A stretch of DNA of 64,000 nucleotides from Siniperca chuatsi. Taxonomy: Eukaryota > Chordata > Actinopteri > Centrarchiformes > Sinipercidae. The notes under the pieces were generated by a model. The model was not told where the DNA came from. It was given only the letters and a program-made list of their open reading frames with translations, and searched no databases. The position numbers were made by a program, and so were the translations under genes. Each line of letters opens with the position of its first letter. The stretch's first letter is position 1. The stretch covers positions 17,288,167-17,352,166 of the forward strand of contig NC_058043.1 of NCBI RefSeq assembly GCF_020085105.1, given 5' to 3'. This document shows, one piece after another, positions 26,605-38,900 of this stretch.

Positions 26605-26724
26605 TCTTCTTCTTCTTCTTCTTCTTCTTCTTCTTCTTCTTCTTCTTCTTCTTCTTCTTCTTCTTCTTCTTCTTCTTCTTCTTCTTCTTCTTCTTCTTCT
26701 TCTTCTTCTTCTTCTTCTTCTTCT
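26605..26724. repeat. (TTC)40 trinucleotide array
   Basis: An uninterrupted run of TTC/CTT units of about 120 bases. On the tmem43 sense strand it reads (GAA)n, 83 bases upstream of the start codon, so it is in or next to the tmem43 promoter or 5' UTR. The serine-rich open frame across it is an artefact of the repeat. Confidence 0.97.
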
Positions 26725-27069
26725 ATTTTACTGGCGAGCTACAAACCAACGTTAGAGGTGCATGCCGCCACCTACTGTAACATCACGACTAACCAAAATC
26801 TACCAAACGGGGGGGGGGTACTAAACAAACTTTAAGAATTTATATTCTAGACACATCAAGGGTACATGACACTGATACACGGCGTTCACCGGAACTCGCC
26901 CGGGTAGGCGGAGTCGGCGCTGGATAAGAACATTATTTTCCACCTACGCCACCCGAGTGCCCCGGTGTATTTTACAAGCGCAACCCCAAAGAGACCTTTG
27001 CCGACCCGGACATCTACTTCTCAAGGCATGATGGGTAACTGAGTTTTTGTAGTAGGTCAGCGTCAGAAT

Positions 27070-27124
27070 GCCCCTAAAGTGCGTACAAGATAAAAAAAAT
27101 ATCACCTTTTGGGACTTTAGGGGC
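27070..27124. repeat. Perfect 11-bp inverted repeat (hairpin)
   Basis: GCCCCTAAAGT at 27070-27080 and ACTTTAGGGGC at 27114-27124 are exact reverse complements around a 33-base A/T-rich loop. Confidence 0.6.
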
Positions 27125-27804
27125 TCAGTAAGAATGGGAGAGTCATTTTTGCATCATAATGTAGAAAAATGTGTGCTCTTTCAAACTCTGTAACTATCTA
27201 AACAAACAGATGTACACATTCTGCGCTATACAAAGGTGCTACATTTTTGACAACATAAACACATATTTTAAAAACGTTAAAGATTAAACCAGTTAGGGCT
27301 TCTTGTCATGTTTCATATGTCTATGAGTTATTAGTAGTTCCACCAAAGAGACATGTCCCCTCTAAACTGTTCCAGTGGTTTATTTAAATAACTGTTCGAG
27401 GCCCAAACAGGTAAAATTATCCAATATTTTACCAAAAAAGAGCAAAGATTAGAGAAAAGTTCAAATAAATGAAAACATTTTTGTGTAGCAGAACTTTATT
27501 TGTTTTTCTTTCATCTCCCATGAATTATCTTATGACCTCTCAGATTTATCATGTGACCCTTTGGAGGGGGCTGACCCTTAGGTTGGGAACCAGTTAAAAC
27601 TAGCTCCACCTCAACCAGCTACAACAGTTAAATGCTGCTTATGCGTGCATGCATCAGTATTAAGAATCTGATAATGTTATATATAATAAATATATCAGTC
27701 ACATAGGAAATATAACTGCAGAACCAGTACTTTTACTTTTGATACTTTTGATACTTTTGGTACATTTTGCTGATAATACTTATGTACAGTCTAATCTAAT
27801 CCAA

Positions 27805-27805
<1 letters not shown>

Positions 27806-27856
<51 letters not shown>

Positions 27857-27868
27857 ACACACACACAT
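27806..27868. repeat. (CT)n(CA)n compound microsatellite
   Basis: A run of CT units passes directly into CA units, about 170-230 bases upstream of the GDI start codon. Confidence 0.9.
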
Positions 27869-28039
27869 GCATAGATGTGCTAGTGTTAAGAGGATTATTG
27901 CAAAGCAAACACAAAGCAATTACTGTCACTTGTCATCATCAGACTTGCCCCCCACACACACACACACACATTCACAATACTGCAACAGGCTACACTCAGG
28001 AAAAGCACTCAGTGAGAAACAAGTGGAGAGACTGTTAGC

Positions 28040-30970
28040 ATGCAGGAATATGATATTATTGTGCTTGGAACTGGACTTAAGGTAAGAAAACTTTATTTAA
28101 TTTATTGTAAAATAAGTAGCCTACTGTGTGAGGCGCAGTAATAGGAATCTATAGCTACAAATTGAGGATTAGTGCTATGACTGATACCTACATTTTATTC
28201 GCATGTGCAGAGAAATGAATAATCCCTCAGAACAAGGAGAGAACCTAAAAATATACTGAATGAAACCCGTTCTTTCATTTGTTCCCTGAACTATTCTTAC
28301 TCTTGAATAGTTTAAAGTATAAGCGGTCGGAAAGTTTGTTCCTGAGTAAAATGGTCACACTTTTACTCATCATTCACGTGCAGACCTTCTGAGCTCCTGT
28401 TGATGTTTAAGGGATTTACATCAATTAAATGACATCATCATGCTAGTCTTGATCTACAGATGCACAGTGCCAACTGCTGTCCTGCACCTTACTGTCAACC
28501 CCCCTGTCTGTCTCAGGAATGTGTCCTTTCTGGTTTAATGTCTCAAAGTGGGAAAAAGGTTCTTCACATTGACAAGAATCCATACTATGGAGGAGAGAGT
28601 GCATCCATTTCTCCCCTTGAGGAGGTGTGTTCACACAAACACCACATGAGCAGACACGCACATCCTCCATTTCACAAAGTAGCTGCTGCATTGCTGCTTT
28701 GTGGTGTTGATTAATATAATATGTTTCTATATTTACAGCTGTACAAGAAGTTTAAGGTTCCAGGTCCTGCCAAGTCTATGGGCCGTGGAAAAGAGTGGAA
28801 CATTGACCTTATCCCCAAATTTTGTCTTGCCAACGGTGAGAGCCTTGTGCTATTCGTCTGGACTTGTGATTTGTGCAACACATTTTGTATGCATTATTTC
28901 AGTGTAAATAAGTGCACCGTCAAATTCTGCAGCCTCTGCTGTGTCTTTGCATTAGGTCAGCTGGTGAAAATCTTGGTGCACACTGATGTTACTCGGTATC
29001 TGGACTTCAAACTTGTTGAAGGCAGCTATGTATACAAAGCAGGCAAACTGCACAAAGTCCCCGGCACAGAGGAAGATGCCCAAGCTTCAGGTGATGAACA
29101 AAGTTGTTGCAAAGATTTTTCCAGAATTTTCTATGCATATGTATTTAACCTCCATTTGATAATGTTCAATAAAACATTTATATTTCAGATCTGATGGGCA
29201 TGTTTGACAAGAGAAGGTTCAGGAAGCTGCTGCTCTTTGCCCTGAACTTTGACGTGAGAAACCCCAGGACCTACCAGGACGTGGATCCTTACAAAACAAC
29301 CACACGGGACCTGTTCTGCCGCTTTGACCTGGGACTAGATGTTATGGAGTTCACAGGTCATGCCATAGCCTTACACAGCAGCGAGAGGTCAGTCACAGGA
29401 ACTTACAAAAAAAAAAATGATGACAGATGATCCTTTATGTCAAAACCTGCTTGGTCTCATTTACTGTCTCCTGGTGACCCTGTAGTTATCTGGACCAGCC
29501 GTGTTTGGAAACCATCAGACGGATCAGGCTGTACTCTGAGTCTCTGTCCCGCCACAACACCAGTCCATACATCTACCCTGTGTACGGGCTGGGAGAACTA
29601 CCACAGGGATTTGCCAGGTTACAAAATAATTACTCTGATTCATTCCTGAATACTTAACATATATCACGATACATAGCACTGTCAGAAGATGGCCTTCTAG
29701 ATGTTGTAATATTTATTTTTTTACTGTCACTCAGTTGTGTTAAATGTCCATGGATACAGTCAGAGAATGCAGTCACTATGGATCATGTTCGGTTCATATT
29801 ATCCAACCTGCTTCTGTGTGTTTCAGACTGAGTGCAGAGTACGGAGGAACTTTCCTGTTGAACAGAGCAGTGGATGAGATTGTGATGGAGAACGGCAAAG
29901 TGAAGGCTGTGAAATCTGAGGGGAAGGCAAGTGTATTTACGAAAAGGGAAGGGTAGAGAAGTTGCAAAGAGGTTGGGATGTTTGGAGAAAATGTCCAGTA
30001 GCACAGTTGTGCACTCAGTGATTTTGTCTTCCTATCTCTTTAACAGTTGTTCCACTGTAAGCAGCTTATCTGCGACCCCTGCTATGTTCCTAATCGAGTG
30101 AGGAAAGTGGGGCGTGTGATAAGAGCCATCTGTTTATTAAATCATCCAGTTAAAAACACCCACGAGGCCAACTCCTGTCAAATCATCATCCCTCAAACAC
30201 AACTCAACAGGAAATCAGGTATTTTGTTAGTTTTCTGCTAAAAAACATGAAAAATAAACCAAACTTTTATTTGTAGTGCTTCCACTTCACTATTACCATA
30301 TTACATATATGTGTGTTGAAGTCCACAAATTGCAAAGAAAGGATTTTGGCAGATTTATTTCTAGAAAAAGTTGATCACACTGACTTATAATTAATTTTAA
30401 AAAAGCCCTTATCTTTTGTCCATGCAGACATTTACATATCTGTAGTGTCCTACGCCCACAATGTGGCCTCAGACGGGGTGTACATTGCCACAGTGAGCAC
30501 GACTGTAGAAACCAGCAACCCAGAGAAAGAAGTTCAGCCAGGGCTGGAGCTTCTCGAGCCCATCATGCAAAAGTTAGTGACACTTTTAAGTCTTTAATTT
30601 TACTCTTTGTAAAATGACATTTTAATTGATGTTATTTCCTGTCACCACCTTGAATCTAGATTTGTTTCAGTCAGCAACCTGCTGGTTCCCAATGAAGATG
30701 GAAAGAAGAGTCAGGTAATAAGGAGATTCCTCCACAAGATTTTCTGTACAAACAAATAAAAAATTAAATAAAGTGGAATGAAGTCCGGCGGGTCAGATTT
30801 CTCCCCTCTCCTGTCTTCACTAGATTTTTGTGTCCCGCTCGTATGACGCAACAAACCACTTTGAGACTGAATGTGAGGACATCAAAGACATGTATCACCG
30901 GATCACAGGAGCAGAGCTCTGCTTGGGAGGATCACAGAGACACCAGTCTCACAACTCTGATGATGACTGA
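28040..30970 (+). CDS. Rab GDP dissociation inhibitor, divergent paralogue
   Basis: Eleven coding exons: 28040-28081, 28517-28624, 28739-28835, 28956-29090, 29189-29387, 29486-29617, 29827-29926, 30047-30218, 30428-30572, 30660-30714 and 30824-30970; 443 aa. The start [20 protein letters not shown] is the GDI/REP Rossmann motif, followed by NPYYGGES, the Rab-binding-platform segments [16 protein letters not shown] and [13 protein letters not shown], the [19 protein letters not shown] block and [20 protein letters not shown] extracts prenylated GDP-Rabs from membranes and keeps them soluble. From memory it differs from human GDI1 and GDI2 at many positions normally fixed between those two, and its tail is short and acidic (HNSDDD), so it looks like a third, fish-type GDI. 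Intron 7 uses a GC donor. I give no symbol because gdi1, gdi2 and other names cannot be separated here. Confidence 0.92.
29927..30046 (+). other. GC-AG intron in the GDI paralogue
   Basis: The exon ends GGGAAG and the intron begins GCAAGT, the standard form of a GC donor (AG before GCAAGT). It ends TTTAACAG. This boundary keeps frame and gives no insertion relative to the family. A GT donor six bases downstream would also keep frame but would add Ala-Ser. Confidence 0.65.
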
Positions 30971-31839
30971 GAAAAACTTTCAACATTAGGACCAAATAAT
31001 TCAACATCTGGGAGGCCATAATGACGTAATGGACGATTAGACTACTGCACAGCTGTAAAGCTGAGGGTGTTATGTAGCATGTAGAGTGAATTGAGAGTGT
31101 ACTACGTAATGTTGGATGTCTTTTTTGTCCTCTAATTTGTTTGCTATAATTTCTCCCTATTGTGAAATTCTGTAAAACATGACGTTGCTAAGTAAAACAT
31201 CTTTTTCTTTTGTCAATCCTGCATTTGCAGTGTTTTGGTATGACACAAAGTAATACTCTGCAACCATCAATACAACTTTCCTGCTACAGAGTTCTTAGGT
31301 TTTATGGTTAACACCACCAAAGTAAAATCCTGAGCACACTGTCTTTTGTAACAATCAAAATTCCTCTTACATTTGCCTATTAACTCGTCAATGTAATTAA
31401 CTCTTAAGTAATTGGACGTATCATTTCTATAAATGGGCAAACGTGACCTAACTGGAGCCAGTTTGATTGGAAATGTTTGGGTTTTTTTTTTTCTTTAAGC
31501 ACCAATCAGTGCCACAATTTCTCAGCAGCAGCAGGTGAAAGTAATCCTGCAGCATCCTGCATGTGAATGACAGGGATTTAAACATTCAGACCGACACTGA
31601 GAATGTGGCACAGAGGCAGATGATTAGAGATGATGTGCAGAGGACTTATGGAGCTTACGTGTGAGAAGGACAAAGCCACAGAATTATGTCATGTGCTTCA
31701 CACAGGCAGCTTGTTTGATGGCAGCGCTGCTGGAGGAAGAGGACGGACAGACGCACGAGTAAAGAGGCTTAACCAAAAGAAGGACAGTCACCACCGACAC
31801 CTCGGGTAGAGGGGCTGGAACATATTCACACACAAAGAA

Positions 31840-31883
<44 letters not shown>

Positions 31884-32395
31884 GATCCCTTTTATCTGCT
31901 GCACGGACAATAGCAACTCTTCTGTGTGTCTTTAAACAAATAAACCGTGTAGGTGTCATTATACATTTATGCTCTGCATGAAAACACATTCAATTCATGA
32001 CACTTGAGTTATTGTTTGTTGCATATAAAGCTTTTAAATATATATTTCATACACATAACACAGTATTTCTACACAAGAATACTGTTACACTTTATTACAG
32101 TCTAATTCTCCATCATGGGTGTCCTCACTTGAGCACTTGTGCACCCTTTATATGCACTCAAGCACACTCACACTCACTTCTACACACTAGATTTCAAAGC
32201 ATTTGTTAGAACTCTGTCTGCTTTTAACACCAAAAAATAACAGTTGTAACCAAATACAGGGATCGTTTCTTCAGAGTTTGTTCCTTTGGAAGCTTTGTGC
32301 AGAAGTAGAATAACAGGCCTGAGAGCATTCATAAGCCTCTGACCTCCATCTGCAGAAATCAGTGCTAGTCTCTGTTGACTTCACAACACTTATTA
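30971..32395. other. Convergent 3' ends of GDI and ndufaf3
   Basis: Holds the two 3' UTRs, a poly-T run of about 35 bases at 31842-31876, and a candidate minus-strand AATAAA for ndufaf3 at 32091-32096. No coding exon was recognised. Confidence 0.45.
32091..32096 (-). terminator. Candidate ndufaf3 polyadenylation signal
   Basis: TTTATT on the plus strand, about 300 bases beyond the ndufaf3 stop, reads AATAAA on its own strand. Confidence 0.4.
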
Positions 32396-34833
32396 TTATT
32401 GTGTCACTTCCAGTGCCGTGCTGATAGGAGGAGGGATCAGACCAGCGGCCGCCACTCTTCTCTCACTTGTCAGGAAGTTGAAGGTTGCACATGCATTTGG
32501 CTGCAAAACGGCAGAGATGAAGACAGTCAGAAAGTCTTCCCGTCTTTGTTAAAGTAAGCCTTTCATGCTGTCAGGAAGAGCATATGCACTTTACTACACT
32601 GGGCATACTTTACCGTGTCTTGCACCTCCACAGCGATGCCTTTACTCTTGAGTAGAGCAAGAACTGAGGGGTTAATTCGTTCAAGCCGTGCGCCCGTGCC
32701 CAGCACAAGAATCTCTGCATACACAACGACAAGAAAATAAGTGAAATGACATGCATCAGGATTTGTTTTCTTCAGTTAAATACACCATGTATAAACCTAG
32801 ATGAGTGACCTGAATAACTGTGTGGAAAATCATAGTGAATGCAGTTGCTTTCATACGGGACACACAGGGTCACCGAATGAGTGAATATCTTTTGGCAAAA
32901 TGGTGCTCATCCCTCCAGTGGAGTTCAAAGACTTTTAAGAATCTATGCGAAAAAGCAATTAAGCTGTTCTGGTGGCTTGTGGTGGCCGCACACTTTATAT
33001 TGGGGTTTCTTTCATTTGTCACCCACCTGTATATCAGAGTGCTTTTACTTTTTACCTATTCTTGGTTCAAGCATGTGGAAAAGTGAGACACTTTCTTCTG
33101 TGATGTCTTTATAACTGCCAACCTGCAGAGAGAGAGAAAAGAGAGAGATTTAAAACAATTTAAAAAACGCAGATAGCTGTTTAAATTTAATACAAAGCAG
33201 TACATGACACAACAAACTAAGAGCTGTGAAGGTAGACTGGATATTGATCTCACATTCCACTGGAGGATAGCAGGAGGCAGCACAGCACAGGGACCAAACA
33301 CTTTGTTGCCGTCAATGTTGAATCCTTGGGAACTGTAGGTGTGGATCATGATCCCACTGCCCGGCTCCTTCTGCATGACGGACACCGTGGTGCGCTGGTA
33401 CATTTCATCATCACTGGGACCCAATCTATGTGCACGAGACAGAAATGGGCTGGAACAAAAGACAGGTAAACTAATTTAGAACCAATACCATGTTAAGTAC
33501 ACGAGACTGGTCATTTTCTATTAATATTACAAAGAGTGCTTGTGGCCTGAAAAACTGTGGGCATGAAACAGTCTCTGTAATGATGTATTTATTGTACAGG
33601 TCTTATCTCTGTACATTCTCCATCACTTTACATTTCAAAAAAAAAAAACCGGGCTGCACTACAGAACTGTTGCCATGTGGCCCAGTTTAAAAGCCAAAAA
33701 TCTAATGCCAAGCTACTGACAGCTACAAGCCTGTTTCTGCAGAAATGAGGCCGACGAGACACAAACATTTCTGCTTTTTTGCAACAAATTTTAGCCTAAC
33801 TTTTTCTTCCTGACTGTTGATGCAAATTCAGCAATCTTTTGTTTTTGAAATGTGAAGCACTGCACTGTAGTCAACGGGAGTCATGAGGTGACCTGGCCTG
33901 AAGACAGTGTGAATGTAATACTTGACTCCACCAGGTGGAGCCAGAGATGATGTCTGATGGGCTAACAGGCTTAGAGCTTGTTCCTAATGGGAATCATGGA
34001 GTTATAATTGGGGGTGCGCACATTAAAAAAACAAACTCTAAGCAGAAGATAGAATGGCACTTACAAACATCACATTACATTAACATTGACTATATCCCAA
34101 GACAACCATATATGTCTTCACAAAGTAATTAAGTAACCATCAATCACAGGTGTCAACATTTAAAGTGTAAAACAATATGAGTCAGACTGAAACAAAAAGA
34201 GAAAGAAAAAAAACAGAAATAACAAAATAATATTTTTTGTTATATGTTTGTTATTTTATTGTTTGGCTACAGTCGATGGCTTCACTATTTCCTGTCATTT
34301 TCTAGACCTAATGATTAGCAGATAAATAAAAAGAGATAATAATCGGGTGATTAACCGATAATGAAAATAATGGTTAGTTGCAGCCCTCATGCAGTTCTAA
34401 CTGTACTAGTGAACAAACAGGATCCATGATATAATACAGTGTAAATCCACACAGAACATGACTGTGATAGTGATTGTAATAATGCATTTTTTTCTGGGAA
34501 TAACGCTGTGCAAAATATGGAACAAAACTAATATTACCTCTGTTGAATAAAACAAACTTGTAATCGAGCATCTCAAACTCTTGTGACAGTACAGGCATTT
34601 CATAACAATAACATGACGCTCGTCTCCCAGGCTCACTCAGAGGGGAGGAAAGTCGAAATTAGGGACAGTTGCCTAAGCGACCACACCGAGTTTAAGTCTT
34701 CCACTTAAATGAGGCACAAGTAAATAAATGAGAAACTACCATACCTTGAGAAAGCGGGCACTGCCCTGGAGGAGAAGAGAAACCCCTGTGTTGATCTCTG
34801 AAGGAGGAATCTGGCACACACCGCACTGGCCAT
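32396..34833 (-). CDS. ndufaf3: NDUFAF3, mitochondrial complex I assembly factor
   Basis: Five coding exons on the minus strand: 34745-34833, 33254-33449, 33056-33122, 32614-32714 and 32396-32500. They join in frame to 185 aa against 184 in human. The N-terminus (MASAVCARFLLQRST, then FLFSSRAVPAFSRS) is basic and lacks acidic residues, as expected for a mitochondrial presequence. The body has MYQRTTVSVMQKE, GFNIDGNKVFGPCAVLPPA and ILQWNVGSYKDITEESVSLF, then LVLGTGARLERINPSVLALL and PNACATFNFLTSERRVAAAG, all typical of the family. NDUFAF3 works with NDUFAF4 in early assembly of the complex I Q module at the inner membrane. An open frame continues upstream of the ATG to 34938 but matches nothing in the family, so the ATG at 34833 is preferred. 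The gene is divergent to nckipsd. Confidence 0.95.
34305..34389 (-). mobile_element. hAT-like MITE end fragment
   Basis: The terminal sequence ATAATGGTTAGTTGCAGCCC is the inverted end of the family at 60465. Only about 85 bases are recognisable, in ndufaf3 intron 1. Confidence 0.5.
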
Positions 34834-35939
34834 GTTAATGGAGCACACCAGCCGGCGACAGACAGGGGGGACAGGATTCAGTGTAACACCAGCCGCTTGT
34901 TTCCGGTGTTGTCGTGTAACGCAAAATCGAACAGTCACCGGCTAAATGCTAAGCTACTTGATGCCCTAGCTAACATAGCTAATGTTACACATTGACATGT
35001 GTCTCATTCTGTTCCCCAAACTGAAATAACTGTTACATGGGAGCCGCCACATATTGAGTTAACCCACAACACAATAAAATGATCAGAAGTTAATTAAAAG
35101 ATGCACTAGTTAGTATCTTGTATTTCCCTTATTAAACCCAAATAAGTGCATTTCAAGACTCTGGATCCTTGCAATGAACTCCTACTCAGTTTGGACTATA
35201 CAGTAATTTATGTGTGTAATAATATTGAATCTCAGAACATTTATTTTTAAGTTTATTTGCTAATGATTGTCTCTCAAGTTCCATCTGATTGTCCCAAATA
35301 TTTCTCTTAAAGAGGTGAAATTTGGTTTAATTTAGAGAAAAATGTAACATTACTGTGTAAAAAGCTTTAGCTCAGTGTAATACTGAGTAGTAGTTTGGAA
35401 TATGAATGGAGTTTGTACTGTACACAATGGCTGAGATATAAATACAGTTGATACTAAATCTTCATAACTCATAAAGTATATAACAGTTGTCAAGAAAAGT
35501 CACAGCACCCATCTACAAATAATTACACAATTTCACATATCTGGTAGCAATAAAATGGTACAAATCAAAGGTTCTTTGAAACCATGTTTTTAAGGAATGG
35601 ATGATTTTATATTTTATGAAATCTTTATGATGATGATGATGATGCTGTACAGCAATCACTCTTATTCAGGATCGACGGCTCTGCCTTTGATTAAAATGCC
35701 TGGGGGGCGTGTTCACGGAGTAACAGCGCCCCCTGCGGTGTTTACTGGCAGCAGTCACAGGTCAGATGATCCGAGCTACATTGTAAATAGACAGCAGTGG
35801 TCCGCCGTGGCCATGCCTTCATAGCCTCTTTAAATCACCTCCAGCAGAGCAGATCTTCCCTCTCGGAGACGCCCTATCTTCCGTCACCGGTTCTCTGGCT
35901 GTTTCGAGTCATTTCGGCGCGTTAAAGTGTTGTTAAAGT
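34834..35939. other. Bidirectional spacer between ndufaf3 and nckipsd
   Basis: The two start codons are 1.1 kb apart and point away from each other. The middle is AT-rich with no recognisable exon. The last 250 bases become CpG-rich (for example TTTCGGCGCG just before the nckipsd ATG) and probably contain its promoter and 5' UTR. A (GAT)n run lies near 35629. Confidence 0.45.
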
Positions 35940-38900
35940 ATGTACCGGTCTCTGTACGCCTTCCGATCCGCCGAGCCCAACTCGCTGCACTTCGCGGCCG
36001 GAGAAAGCTTCCTAATCTTGGAGAGGAGCAACAAACACTGGTGGCTGGGGTCCCGCTGCAGCTCGGGGGAAACCGGCTACATCCCAGCCTCATACATCGA
36101 AAAAATACAGGTAAACGCCACTTTCTGACCTGGGTGTTTTTCTCTTGTTTGTCTCAGTGAATACAAGCGGTGACCATGTCGCATCATGAGGTGAAGCGAA
36201 ATCTAGTGAGTGCGTAGTAACGTTGATGGGCTCGAGAGAGACTCCAGTTTATGTACTGCACTGCAGGCCACGTTGAAGCTGACTGCTGATTATTGTCAGG
36301 AAGAAAATGCATGCTTGCAGAAGAACCCATAAATTATTGGAGGGGTTGCATTATGTCGGGGACATGGCCTTCTGCAGTGCAGCTGCTCACTGCGACATAG
36401 AGGAGGTGTAGGATAGGACAGGAAAGTAGTCAGGAAAGGATGGGGTATGACAGGATAGGACAATACGGGATAGAAAAGGATTTGAGACAGGGCAGATCCA
36501 AAGGCAAGGCCACCAAGACAGAAAGAAAGACATTGTTTCTGCTCAAATTAAAATCATCTGTTATCTCTTTTGTATTATCAAGAATCATTCTCAACTATCC
36601 TTGTGATTGGTAAATAAGTAGCTACTCCATTTCACATAGCTTTTGGGTTTTCTCTCAGTCACACCCACACTTGCTCTACAATGAGGAGACTCCTTTTTCC
36701 AAGCATCCAGACTTACAGTGAACTAGTCACAGCATGTATTTTGTAAAATCACAGGCTCACACACTGGCAGGATAGGAATGCTCTCTCCTGTTGTTAAAGA
36801 CATTGGCTGTGGAGGTTTAATGAGCCTGAATGTGAGGCCTCAAGGAGCACGCGTGACTCTGCTTAAAAGGCTGTTTTTGTTAGATAACTGCCCTAGTTTG
36901 TTTCTGCCCGGAGTCACACATGTCCCCAAGCCATAATTCTCTTCTCTTTTGTTTAAAGTTTAATAATTATGTTAATGAATATTTAATTTGCTTTTCTCCT
37001 CCTCCCCTACAGGCTCCAGAGCAGGATGAGGTGTTGCAGTCTATTGACAGAGCGATCGAAGGAATCCACAATGTGGCCTTAAAAAATGGAGGCAAATACA
37101 ATCTGGAGCAGAGAGATGTTCTACAGTGAGTCCAAATGCACATAATAAACTTGAGAGAATATATAGATACTGACATGTTCTGTATATGAATCCTTATTCT
37201 CCTCCGTTGTAGGAAGTTGATCCATCACAGAAAGGAGACCCTTGCGCGACGAAGTTCCTCGTCGTCCGGTCACAAACAAGGCCTCCCGTCTTCCAGCAGT
37301 GAAATATCTCTCAGCCAGACTCCTCCTCCACCCAATGGCCTTAACCGAGACTTTGGACGACAGGGGAGCGTGCCGTTATCAGGAAGCATGGACAATATGC
37401 AGGGAGAGCAGGGCTTTTACCAGGTACCACACTCAAGCAGTACACATTTAAATCTTTTATTTGAATCTAATATACAGGATTCAAATATCTAGAGAGGTTT
37501 CATAACTTTTACATTGTGGGTTATAGACTTATTCCTTTACTGCTTTCTTTATATATTGTCATCTCTCTCTATTCTTCTTCCTGTAAAGCACTTCTAATGG
37601 CTGTTTTGAAAAGTGCTTTATAAATAAAGTTTGCGTGCTTGTTTGCAATTGTAACTCACTGATGATCCGTTTGTGAACAGGCTGCCAAGTATTAAACACC
37701 ACTAATCTACATTCATATCCTACCTCACAGATATTTGCAACCAGGGATTGATACTTGATCAGTTTATCAGACAAAGTTTCATCCGTGTCAAAAACACAGC
37801 CCATCTTTAGGATTAAAACGTCTCTTCGGCCTTCATTGATAAAAACAATAGCAGGAGATGTTGCAGAATAGATCACGAGAGATATTAAACCATCCTCATT
37901 AATTATATCTCATGGTAACACCTCTGTGACAGCAATGACAATTAAATCAACAATACGCTCATGTCGTACAGTATAGAACTATACACACAATATGCCCTCA
38001 CATGACCCTGTATATAGTCAGTTTCACCTCCTGCGCCCCCTCCTGCAGGTGCCTCCTCAACCTCGGCGTGCGGCTCCGATCACTCCACCTCCCCCTGAGA
38101 AACAGCGAAACAGCCGGCGTCCAGGTTAGAGCTCAGAGAGCAGCACTGTATTCACAGCATTACTTACAAGTTTATTACAGTCTCACAGGTTACAGCGCAG
38201 CGTGTTTGCTGCTGCTTTTAGCTGATGCTACCTGCTGCAGCTCTGTACTTCACAAACACACTCTATTCTTAGTCAGGTCATTCCTGTTCACTCTCCTCTC
38301 TGTAACTGGAGCTCTCTCTCTCTCTCAGCAGAGCCGGAGGTCCCCTCCAGAGGGTCCTCTCTCCCTCCGTCCCCTGCTCCGTCCCTCTCAATCAGCACCG
38401 CCTCTTTGGAGTCTGGCTCCTCCCACTCACCAGTCTCCTCTGATGTCAGTCTGCCGAGTGTTGCCAGCACCCCCCCTCCTCCTGTGCCATCCCGTGTGAA
38501 GCCCCCTGCACCGCCTCCAGACGTGCTTCCCTCTGACTCTCCTCCACAGCCAGCTCCTGCGAAGAAGAGCCCGGCTCCACAGCCTCCCCAGCCCACCCCT
38601 CCTTTACAGCTCGCTGTGGAGGACCAGCCGGAGAGTGAATGGCCCGTTGCCCCCCCGTCTGTCGCTGAAAGCCCTCCTGGCAGCCCCACTACCCCTGAGC
38701 CGGTTCCCATGACTATTGGCGCTGAACTGATCGAGCTGGTACGGAAGAACACGGGCTTGAGTTACGAGCTGTCGCGGGTCGCTGTCGGCGTGGTGGTCGG
38801 CCATCTGCAGACGGCCTTACCTCAAGCCTCCTCTGCTTTGGAGCAAGTTCTCCTCTCACTGGTGGAGAGCAAGGTCAGATTTGTTTTCGTTACATCATGT

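Larger units (their letters stand above)
26725..28039. other. Intergenic between divergent tmem43 and GDI genes
   Basis: It contains a CpG-rich stretch at about 26878-27000, an 11-bp perfect inverted repeat at 27070-27124, and (CT)n/(CA)n arrays at about 27806-27868 and 27952-27970. No coding exon was recognised. The GDI promoter and 5' UTR should be in the right part. Confidence 0.4.

Noticed and set aside
26560-26835. 91-residue open frame rich in serine
   Set aside because: It is translation of the (TTC)n array and has no conserved sequence outside it.
29932-29956. Retained-intron extension of the GDI exon up to a TAG
   Set aside because: The open frame past the GC donor is intron read-through; the next exon restores the family sequence exactly in phase.
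38288-38752. 154-residue minus-strand open frame, glycine-rich
   Set aside because: It is antisense to the proline-rich exon 5 of nckipsd; the GC-rich codon pattern produces the long shadow frame.
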